Assembly: GCA_003221375.1 (NCBI GenBank) | Contig: QHRI01000135.1 | Location: forward strand, 1-5,137 | Direction of reading: 5' to 3' | Source of the DNA: Verrucomicrobiota bacterium | GTDB taxonomy: Bacteria > Verrucomicrobiota > Verrucomicrobiia > Chthoniobacterales > UBA10450 | DNA length: 5,137 bases | In this document: one piece after another, positions 1-5,137 of the stretch | Numbering within the stretch: position 1 is the first letter of the stretch | Layout: the number at the start of each line of letters is the position of its first letter | Program-made: the position numbers and the translations under genes | The notes under the pieces: generated by a model | Databases searched by the model: none | What the model was told of the DNA's origin: nothing | What the model saw: the letters and a program-made list of their open reading frames with translations, nothing else

Positions 1-737
1 ACATTGCCGTCGGCGATCAGGAGATTGTGCGCGGCCTGACTCTTCGCGTCCCACGGGGCGAAGTGCATGCGCTCATGGGTCCGAATGGCTCGGGAAAAAG
101 TACGCTGGCCAAGGTTCTGGCCGGTCACCCTGACTACCACGTTACCGGCGGTAAAATACTGATGGACGGCGAAGACATTCTAGAACTTGAAGCCGACGAA
201 CGCGCGCGTCGCGGGCTTTTCCTAGCGTTCCAATATCCGAGCGAAATTCCTGGCGTGACCATCGCCAACTTTCTCCGCGCGGCATTGCAATCGCGTCTGC
301 CAGAAGGCGAGGAACTTGAGGCAACTGATTACTATGCGAGGCTTTACGAAAAGATGGAGCTGCTTGCGATGGACCGCTCGTTCACGTCGCGCGCGGTTAA
401 CGAAGGCTTTTCGGGAGGCGAAAAGAAGCGCGCCGAGATCCTGCAAATGGCAATGCTCGAGCCCAAATATGCGGTGCTCGACGAGACCGACAGCGGCCTG
501 GACATCGACGCACTCAAGACCGTAGCACATGGGGTAAACTCATTGCGCGGGCCCGATCTTGGCATATTGTTAATTACGCATTACCAGCGCCTCCTGAACT
601 ACATCGTCCCCGATCACGTCCATGTGATGGTAGCGGGGCGAATCGTTAGAAGCGGGCGGAAGGAACTGGCGCTCGAACTCGAAGAGAGAGGTTACGATTG
701 GGCGCGCGATGCGGCGGTTGAACCAGCATATAGATAA
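1..737 (+). CDS. sufC: SufC, Fe-S cluster assembly ABC ATPase (5' end off window)
   Basis: Cytosolic ABC-type ATPase of the SUF pathway; it binds SufB and SufD and its ATP hydrolysis reshapes the scaffold for Fe-S cluster assembly. The frame is open from position 3, eight codons before a GTG at 27. Those codons align with the normal SufC N-terminus, so GTG 27 is not the true start; about 8 residues plus the start codon are missing. Numbering from the codon at 27, all ABC motifs are intact: Walker [10 protein letters not shown] (18-26), Q-loop [11 protein letters not shown] (Gln69), signature FSGGEKKR (128-135), Walker B with catalytic Glu in [12 protein letters not shown] (148-159, Glu153), and switch His185 in ITHYQR. 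FQYPxEIPGV, SGGEKKR and [10 protein letters not shown] are SufC hallmarks that separate it from transporter ATPases. There are no membrane segments. Expected total length is near 250 aa, normal for the family. It ends at TAA, 16 bp before sufB. Confidence 0.97.
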   Translation, partial: IAVGDQEIVRGLTLRVPRGEVHALMGPNGSGKSTLAKVLAGHPDYHVTGGKILMDGEDILELEADERARRGLFLAFQYPSEIPGVTIANFLRAALQSRLPEGEELEATDYYARLYEKMELLAMDRSFTSRAVNEGFSGGEKKRAEILQMAMLEPKYAVLDETDSGLDIDALKTVAHGVNSLRGPDLGILLITHYQRLLNYIVPDHVHVMVAGRIVRSGRKELALELEERGYDWARDAAVEPAYR

Positions 738-739
738 AC

Positions 740-747
740 AGGGAGAG
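740..747 (+). promoter_or_regulatory. Ribosome binding site of sufB
   Basis: The purine-rich AGGGAGAG lies six bases before ATG 754, good Shine-Dalgarno spacing. It decides the sufB start. The ATG at 709 in the same frame would overlap the end of sufC by 29 bp and add 15 residues with no counterpart that I recognise in SufB proteins. Confidence 0.75.
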
Positions 748-753
748 CTTATA

Positions 754-2163
754 ATGAAAACAGAGACTTCTGCAGTCGACATTGATCGAAACAAAGGAGA
801 CTTTTTTTATCCAGAAGCTCACGTGCGCGATGCGGGTATCGGACTGAGCGAGCGAACCATTCACTACATCGCGGACGTGAAAGACGATCCGGCCTGGGTC
901 CGCGAGTATCGCTTGCGCGGACTGAAGACGTTCTTGGAAAAACCGCTGCCCACGCACTGGGCAAGCAAGGACCTCGAGGCCATCGACTTTAACAAAATCC
1001 GTTACTATCTGTCTCCGGGGACGGAGCCAAAACGGAGTTGGGAGGAAGTGCCGGACGACATTAAGCGCACATTCGAGCGTCTCGGCATTCCCGAACAGGA
1101 ACGAAAATTCCTGGCAGGTGTAGAAGCGCAGTTCGACAGCGAAGCAGTCTACTCAAATATTAAGAAGGCCGTTGGCGAACAAGGTGTCATTTTTGTTGGA
1201 TCAAGGGAAGGCCTGAAAAATTATCCGGAAATTTTCCGAAAGTGGTTCGGCAAAGTCATCCCGATCGCCGATAACAAATTCAGCGCCCTGAATTCCGCTG
1301 TTTTTAGCGGCGGCTCGTTTATTTACGTTCCGCCCGGCGTGAAAGTGAAGCATCCGCTGCAGGCTTACTTCCGCATTAATGCAGAAAACTTCGGGCAGTT
1401 CGAGCGCACGCTCATCATTGCCGATGAAGGCTCGGAAGTGACCTACATGGAGGGCTGTACGGCGCCGAAATTTAACACTCCTACATTGCATAGCGCTGTC
1501 GTGGAATTGGTCGCGCTGAAGGGAGCAAAGATTCAGTACATCACCGTGCAGAACTGGGCATCGAATGTGTTTAACCTTGTGACCAAACGAGGTCTTGCCC
1601 AGGAAAACGCAGAGGTGAAATGGATCGATTGCAACATCGGTTCTCGACTCACGATGAAATATCCCAGCGTGATCATGAAGGGCCGCAAAGCCCGCGGCGA
1701 AGTTCTCTCCATCGCGCTCGCAAATGACGGCCAGCACCAGGACACCGGAGCGAAAATGATCCATGCTGCCGACGAGACGACTAGTAACATCATTTCCAAA
1801 TCGATCTCCGTCGGCAAAGGCCGCGCCACTTATCGTGGCTTGGTCCACGTGCCGAAACACCTAAAGAATTGCAAGAACAACACCGAGTGCGACGCGTTGC
1901 TTATCAACGCGACCTCGCGAACCGACACCTATCCAGCGATCACCGTGCGCGGTACGGGCAACGCCGTTCAGCATGAAGCCAGCGTCAGTCAGGTGAGCAC
2001 GGAGCAGATTTTTTACATGCAACAGCGCGGCCTCACCGAGGCGCAGGCGATGAGCTTGAGCGTCAACGGTTTCGTCAACGATTTGGTCCGGCAATTCCCG
2101 ATGGAATACAGTGTGGAGCTCAAGCGGCTGATCGAGCTGGAGATGGAAGGCTCGGTCGGGTAA
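754..2163 (+). CDS. sufB: SufB, Fe-S cluster assembly scaffold
   Basis: Core scaffold subunit of the cytosolic SufBC2D complex, where sulfur and iron are assembled into a nascent Fe-S cluster. The protein is 469 aa, matching the shorter Gram-positive/cyanobacterial-type SufB rather than the 495 aa E. coli form. The N-terminal region (about 1-120) includes [16 protein letters not shown], typical of SufB. The SufBD beta-helix core contains [15 protein letters not shown] (about 189-203), YMEGCTAP with Cys235 (matching E. coli Cys254) and TECDALLI with Cys379 (matching E. coli Cys405, the proposed sulfur acceptor and cluster ligand). QHEA supplies His407 and Glu408; the 29-residue gap from Cys379 to Glu408 equals the E. 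coli Cys405-Glu434 gap. The C-terminal helices end in EGSVG, as in E. coli (EHSVG). The other cysteines are 293 and 373. There is no cysteine before 235, so the N-terminal Cys motif of enterobacterial SufB is absent. It is probably co-transcribed with sufC. Confidence 0.97.
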   Translation: MKTETSAVDIDRNKGDFFYPEAHVRDAGIGLSERTIHYIADVKDDPAWVREYRLRGLKTFLEKPLPTHWASKDLEAIDFNKIRYYLSPGTEPKRSWEEVPDDIKRTFERLGIPEQERKFLAGVEAQFDSEAVYSNIKKAVGEQGVIFVGSREGLKNYPEIFRKWFGKVIPIADNKFSALNSAVFSGGSFIYVPPGVKVKHPLQAYFRINAENFGQFERTLIIADEGSEVTYMEGCTAPKFNTPTLHSAVVELVALKGAKIQYITVQNWASNVFNLVTKRGLAQENAEVKWIDCNIGSRLTMKYPSVIMKGRKARGEVLSIALANDGQHQDTGAKMIHAADETTSNIISKSISVGKGRATYRGLVHVPKHLKNCKNNTECDALLINATSRTDTYPAITVRGTGNAVQHEASVSQVSTEQIFYMQQRGLTEAQAMSLSVNGFVNDLVRQFPMEYSVELKRLIELEMEGSVG

Positions 2164-2234
2164 CCCTATCGCCCAGCGAATTCCTTCTGTCACGGTGGCT
2201 GTGACCGCCGTTCGGGTTCCGAGATAAAATAGCG
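2164..2234 (+). other. sufB-sufD spacer with two small potential hairpins
   Basis: This is the longest gene-free stretch inside the suf cluster. Bases 2193-2198 can pair with 2205-2210 (six pairs, one of them G-U, six-base loop). An alternative overlapping stem is GTCAC (2189-2193) with GTGAC (2201-2205). Just downstream, TCGG (2212-2215) can pair with CCGA (2219-2222) around a three-base loop, touching the only weak purine stretch (GAG, 2221-2223) before the sufD ATG. No T-run follows, so it is not a convincing intrinsic terminator. The stems are short and may be chance. Confidence 0.3.
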
Positions 2235-3563
2235 ATGCCTTCAGTCACTAATCACGAATTGGTTAAACCTGAATCGATTCTTTCCGGCCCATCCGAGTCG
2301 CGCGAATTTCCCGATTGGTTCTGTGATCAGCAGCGCGCGGCGTGGACAGAATTTGAGTCATTACCCAAACCAACGCGAAAAGATCAGGCGTGGCGATTCG
2401 CCAATGTCGGTCTTCTCGATCTAAGCCCATTCAAATACGGTGGTACATTAACTGAGAAAGAGCGCGCCACTATTCTCGAGCAATCGCGAGGACTCGAAGA
2501 GGTAGCTGGGCGCATGATTTTCGCCGGTGACGAGCTGATCGAGCGCGCCGTGATTTCGGATCAGCTGAAAAAGCGCGGCGTCATTTTCCAATCGCTTGAG
2601 CGGGCAATGGTTGAGCACGCGGACTTGTTCCGCAAACATTTCATGTCGCAACCAGCAAAACTTGGGTCTGCCAAGTTTGCGGCGCTGCACCAGGCACTGG
2701 TTTCGTCGGGGACGTTTCTTTACGTGCCTCGAGGCGTCGAGATTGAGTTGCCAATAGAGATTTTCCATTGGCTGAATGGTGAAAATACTTCCGCGTTTCC
2801 GCATTTACTACTGGTCACCGATGAGCTGGCGAAGGTCACCGTGATCGAGCACTTCCGCTCGGTGAATGAAGACGCACCCGGCTTTGCGTGCGGCGTAAAC
2901 GATCTCGTCGCCGGCCCTGGCGCGAAGGTCACGTACGTATGCGCGCAAAATTGGGCAGACAATGTCATCGCGCTGCAAATGAATTCGACAATAGTCGATC
3001 ACGATGCCTCGGCGATGAGCCTGAACCTACACCTCGGATCGCGCTATTCGCGCTTCGAAAGTCTGAGCCGCCTCATCGGTGAAGGCGGCCGCAGCGATCT
3101 CCTTGCTGTCGCTGTGGCGAAAAATCAGCAGGAATTCGACGCGCGCACGTTGCAGGATCACGTCTCGCCGCATACCGCGAGCGATCTTCTTTACAAAAAT
3201 GCACTCGACGATCGCGCTCGCACTATTTTCGGTGGATTGATCAGGGTAGAACCGCACGCCCATTTCACTGATGCGTATCAAAAAGTTCGCAACCTACTGT
3301 TGAGTGACGACTCAGAAGCCAACTCAATGCCCGGTCTCGAAATTCTCGCTGATAACGTCCGTTGCACGCACGGCGCAACATCCGGTCAGATCGGTGAAGA
3401 GGAGCTTTTCTACCTTCGCGCACGCGGGATTGCCGTCCCCGTGGCTCAGCGTCTCATTGTCACCGGTTTTCTGGACGAAGTCGTCCAGCGCCTCAATCAT
3501 CCAACGATAGCCGAGCATTTACATCGGCTGATTGAGGAGAAATTTGCGGAAAATCACGGTTGA
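2235..3563 (+). CDS. sufD: SufD, Fe-S cluster assembly scaffold partner
   Basis: Paralogue of SufB and its partner in the SufBC2D scaffold complex in the cytosol; SufD is implicated in iron acquisition and in forming the cluster site at the SufB-SufD interface. The protein is 442 aa (E. coli SufD 423). The N-terminal helical region carries the SufD-type motif LPKPTRKDQAWRF (43-55), the equivalent of the family's P-x-R-K-x-E-x-W-R-Y pattern. The beta-helix core has LYVPRGVEIELPIEIFHW (from about 162), directly parallel to the SufB core motif, followed by TVIEHF in place of SufB's Cys-containing YMEGC. RCTHGATSGQ supplies Cys377 and His379, matching E. coli SufD Cys358/His360. The C-terminal segment, with FYLRARGI and VTGFLDEVV, is family-typical. 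ATG 2235 is the first possible start after an in-frame stop at 2202-2204; the ribosome site is weak. SufB's acceptor Cys is absent, which supports SufD over a second SufB. Confidence 0.96.
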   Translation: MPSVTNHELVKPESILSGPSESREFPDWFCDQQRAAWTEFESLPKPTRKDQAWRFANVGLLDLSPFKYGGTLTEKERATILEQSRGLEEVAGRMIFAGDELIERAVISDQLKKRGVIFQSLERAMVEHADLFRKHFMSQPAKLGSAKFAALHQALVSSGTFLYVPRGVEIELPIEIFHWLNGENTSAFPHLLLVTDELAKVTVIEHFRSVNEDAPGFACGVNDLVAGPGAKVTYVCAQNWADNVIALQMNSTIVDHDASAMSLNLHLGSRYSRFESLSRLIGEGGRSDLLAVAVAKNQQEFDARTLQDHVSPHTASDLLYKNALDDRARTIFGGLIRVEPHAHFTDAYQKVRNLLLSDDSEANSMPGLEILADNVRCTHGATSGQIGEEELFYLRARGIAVPVAQRLIVTGFLDEVVQRLNHPTIAEHLHRLIEEKFAENHG

Positions 3564-3604
3564 ATCGCGGACATAGGGCGAGACCAGTGCATTTTGAGAT
3601 ATTG
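3564..3604. other. Convergent spacer between sufD and the transducer operon
   Basis: Forty-one bases separate the sufD stop (TGA, + strand) from the transducer stop (TAA, - strand). I see no GC-rich stem followed by a T-run in either direction. Termination therefore may be factor-dependent or occur inside the opposing gene. Nothing else is recognisable here. Confidence 0.5.
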
Positions 3605-4519
3605 TTATTTCGCAGTTTCCTGGTTGGTATTTAGTTCGAAATTGATTTTTACGTCGTAATGATCGCCGTGAATTAGACCCATCGGCGGAGCGTCAACCTG
3701 GGTCACTTGTTTCGCGACCACGGTGACTGATTCGTTCACAACCACGTTTTGAGATGGTTTGGTAATTTCGAATTTGGAAACGCGGCCGTCTTTCTCAATG
3801 CGCACCTTGACCAGAGTCGAAATCCTGGTGTTGGAGGGGACATTCGTCGTCGGCTGAATCCAAGCGCTGTAAAAACGGTCATGTAGCATATCGCCATACC
3901 AGGCAAACTCCGACGCGTTGCTTCCGCCGCCAGCACTACCGTCTTTACCGGCTGAAGCGGTTTTCCCACTGCCGTTATCAGAAGATGATTTAGTCTTCGC
4001 GCTAACGGTTTTCGAGCTCATCTTTTTCTCGTTACTCGGGTCGGTTTGTTCTCCTTTAGGTTTTGGCGGCCTCGATTTGGGTTGCGCCGATGATTTGGTC
4101 GCTTTCACCAGCACAGTTTTCTTGGGAGTCGACTTGGGTGTTGGTTTCGGAGTGGGTTTTGGTGTTGCTTCCGGCTTTGCTGTTGCCTTTGGAACCGGGG
4201 TTTCTATGGGTGTTGGTTTTGGTAACTCGATTTCACTTTTTACCTGAGTCAAAAGCGGTTGTTCTTTTTGTTTCTCATCCGCCTTTAAAGGTTCTGACTC
4301 AATGGAAGGAACTGAAGGCTCTGTGGGTCGCGTCGCATTGCTCTCTGATTTTTCGGTCGCGAAATCTTCCGCGCCACTCAGCCAAACCAAGCTTTCCGGG
4401 TCGGGCGCGCTTCGCGCTGCTAAACTCCAGTGAATTAATCCTGCGATCAGCGCAACGTGCGCGAGCGCAATTAGCGTGACGTTGCGCCAAAAGCTCCGCG
4501 AAGGCGGGTGTTTCGACAT
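3605..4519 (-). CDS. TonB/TolA-type energy transducer protein
   Basis: Inner-membrane-anchored periplasmic protein expected to carry motion from an ExbB/ExbD motor to the outer membrane. The protein is 304 aa. Residues about 13-34 form one hydrophobic helix after a short basic cytosolic N-terminus (a signal anchor). Residues about 38-100 are acidic and polar. Residues 101-134 are a Lys/Pro/Thr-rich linker with TPKPTPKPTPKSTPKK, as in TonB stalks. Residues about 135-200 are Lys/Ser- then Gly/Ser-rich and probably disordered. Residues about 203-297 are a compact C-terminal domain: a helix YGDMLHDRFYSAWIQP, a strand LVKVRIEKDGRVSKFEI, and a final strand YDVKINFEL. The helix-first start with Tyr/Trp-x-x-Pro is closer to TolA-like C-terminal domains than to E. 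coli TonB, whose domain opens with a YP motif. The ATG abuts the exbD TAG with no gap, implying translational coupling. TonB or TolA role is unresolved, so I give no gene symbol. Confidence 0.85.
   Translation of the reverse strand: MSKHPPSRSFWRNVTLIALAHVALIAGLIHWSLAARSAPDPESLVWLSGAEDFATEKSESNATRPTEPSVPSIESEPLKADEKQKEQPLLTQVKSEIELPKPTPIETPVPKATAKPEATPKPTPKPTPKSTPKKTVLVKATKSSAQPKSRPPKPKGEQTDPSNEKKMSSKTVSAKTKSSSDNGSGKTASAGKDGSAGGGSNASEFAWYGDMLHDRFYSAWIQPTTNVPSNTRISTLVKVRIEKDGRVSKFEITKPSQNVVVNESVTVVAKQVTQVDAPPMGLIHGDHYDVKINFELNTNQETAK
4118..4219 (-). repeat. Degenerate KPTP-type coding repeat in the transducer linker
   Basis: This stretch codes for residues 101-134 of the transducer. It consists of imperfect repeats of about 6 and 12 bases (read on the + strand as GGTGTTGGTTTC-like units) that give alternating Lys-Pro and Thr-Pro pairs. 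Such Pro/Lys segments form stiff extended stalks that span the periplasm in TonB proteins. The unit number is a likely site of length variation between strains. Confidence 0.65.
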
Positions 4520-4936
4520 CTATTTCGACTCAGCCCTTGTGGCGATGCCAACCTTTGTAATCTGCGCCTGCTTCAGCGCATCCATCAGTGCAATTAATTT
4601 TTGCACAGGCAACTCGCGATCTGGCCGAATCACGACGGCGATGTCTGGGTTCGTCTGTTTCAATTCCGTCAGTCGCGCCGTGAGCGCTTTCAAATCGACT
4701 ACCTGATCGCTAAACCGAATCGTGTCGCTGCGGTCGATCGAGACAATTTGTACTTGCCCTGACTTGATTGGCGGATTCGTCGCTGCACTCGATGGAATCA
4801 CAAGATTCATGCTGCTTTCGAGCAACGGCGTCGTAATCATGAAAATGATGAGCAACACGAACGCCAGATCGAGCAGTGGCGTGACATTGATCTCGCTGAG
4901 CGTGGAAAGGCCTTGGCGTTGCGAGTAACGTTTCAT
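4520..4936 (-). CDS. exbD: ExbD/TolR-family biopolymer transport protein
   Basis: Proton-channel and stator subunit of an ExbB-ExbD (or TolQ-TolR) inner-membrane motor. The protein is 138 aa, normal for the family (E. coli ExbD 141). The short cytosolic N-terminus has the family signature LSEINVTPLLDLAFVLL (residues 13-29). Asp23 in the single transmembrane helix (about 20-38, LLDLAFVLLIIFMITT) corresponds to E. coli ExbD Asp25, the protonatable residue. The periplasmic domain follows (about 45-135) with the usual strand DIAVVIRPDRELPVQKLIALMD (split as DIAVVIRPDREL and PVQKLIALMD) and a closing ITKVGIAT. ATG 4936 overlaps the exbB TGA by 4 bp (ATGA); the upstream ribosome site is weak, so coupled translation is likely. 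I choose ExbD over TolR because no tolB or pal follows in the cassette, but sequence alone does not settle it. Confidence 0.9.
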   Translation of the reverse strand: MKRYSQRQGLSTLSEINVTPLLDLAFVLLIIFMITTPLLESSMNLVIPSSAATNPPIKSGQVQIVSIDRSDTIRFSDQVVDLKALTARLTELKQTNPDIAVVIRPDRELPVQKLIALMDALKQAQITKVGIATRAESK

Positions 4937-5137
4937 CGCCGAAATGTCGACTCACGTACGCTGTGATCGACGTATTTGTGCTCAAATTCCGAAGCGAGTT
5001 CAGCGGCAAAATTGTCCATTTCGACGATGATCCCGCGGATACTTGTGACGAGAAAGTTGTAACCGAACATTGCCGGAATCGCGACGCAGAGCGCCGTGAC
5101 CGTTGTAATGAGCGCACCTGAAACGCCAGGCGCCATG
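4933..5137 (-). CDS. exbB: ExbB/TolQ-family motor protein, C-terminal part
   Basis: Only the last 67 or so residues are in the window; the N-terminus and first membrane segments lie beyond the right edge. The ATG at 5136-5134 is an internal Met, not the start, because the visible sequence begins directly in the family motif APGVSGALITTV. That motif leads into the last transmembrane helix (about residues 6-31 of the fragment), which contains the VAIPAM-x-x-YN signature of ExbB/TolQ/MotA-type proteins. The second Thr of LITTV aligns with E. coli ExbB Thr181 (TolQ Thr178), a residue in the proton path. A charged cytosolic tail (about 36 residues, Asp/Glu/Lys/Arg-rich) follows. The protein normally forms a pentamer around the ExbD helices. 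The stop overlaps the exbD start by ATGA. ExbB versus TolQ cannot be decided from this fragment. Confidence 0.9.
   Translation of the reverse strand, partial: MAPGVSGALITTVTALCVAIPAMFGYNFLVTSIRGIIVEMDNFAAELASEFEHKYVDHSVRESTFRR

Noticed and set aside
27..29. GTG as the sufC start
   Set aside because: The frame stays open upstream to position 3 and those codons align with the SufC N-terminus, so the true start is outside the window.
709..753. Upstream in-frame ATG that would extend SufB by 15 residues
   Set aside because: It overlaps sufC, lacks a comparable ribosome site, and the extra residues do not fit SufB N-termini; ATG 754 has a well-placed ribosome site.
802..808. Run of seven T near the sufB start as a phase-variation or frameshift site
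   Set aside because: The reading frame is intact across it and codes normal Phe-Phe residues; seven bases is too short to argue for programmed slippage.
1201..1860. 219-codon open frame antisense to sufB
   Set aside because: It lies wholly inside a clear sufB gene, has no recognisable domain, and is rich in His/Arg/Phe as expected of a shadow frame.
3590..3612. AT-rich stretch considered as a Fur box or promoter
   Set aside because: It does not match the Fur consensus convincingly and lies at gene ends in a convergent spacer, where no downstream gene would use it.
4063..4479. 138-codon open frame antisense to the transducer gene
   Set aside because: Its Val/Gly/Leu-rich sequence is simply the complement of the Lys/Pro/Thr repeat region; no ribosome site or family match is seen.

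Overview
No undescribed system stands out in this window. It holds two well-known modules in convergent orientation, in a moderately GC-rich bacterial sequence. The left two thirds (1-3563, + strand) is a SUF iron-sulfur cluster assembly cluster in the order sufC-sufB-sufD. The right third (3605-5137, - strand) is a proton-motive-force energy-transduction cassette, read as exbB/tolQ-type, then exbD/tolR-type, then a TonB/TolA-type transducer.

Layout: sufC (1-737) has lost about 8 N-terminal residues off the left edge. sufB (754-2163) follows after 16 bp with a good ribosome binding site. sufD (2235-3563) follows after a 71 bp spacer that can form small hairpins. A 41 bp spacer without an obvious terminator separates it from the stop codon of the minus-strand operon. 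There the transducer gene (3605-4519) abuts exbD (4520-4936) with no spacing, and exbD overlaps exbB (4933-5137, N-terminal part off the right edge) by 4 bp (ATGA). The promoters of both operons lie outside the window.

How the genes work together: SufC is the ABC ATPase that drives the SufB/SufD scaffold. SufB carries the expected Cys and Glu/His cluster-assembly residues, and SufD carries the expected His. No cysteine desulfurase (SufS) or sulfur-transfer gene (SufE/SufU) is visible, so these would have to be upstream or elsewhere. The ExbB/ExbD-like proteins form an inner-membrane proton-driven motor, and the third protein would carry its force across the periplasm. That implies a double-membraned (diderm, Gram-negative-type) organism.

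Taxonomy is inference only. The short Gram-positive/cyanobacterial-like SufB form together with an ExbB-ExbD-transducer cassette in a diderm suggests a non-proteobacterial phylum such as Verrucomicrobia or a relative. I could not test this. There are no RNA genes, CRISPR arrays, insertion sequences or signs of recent transfer, and no gene-free stretch longer than 71 bp.
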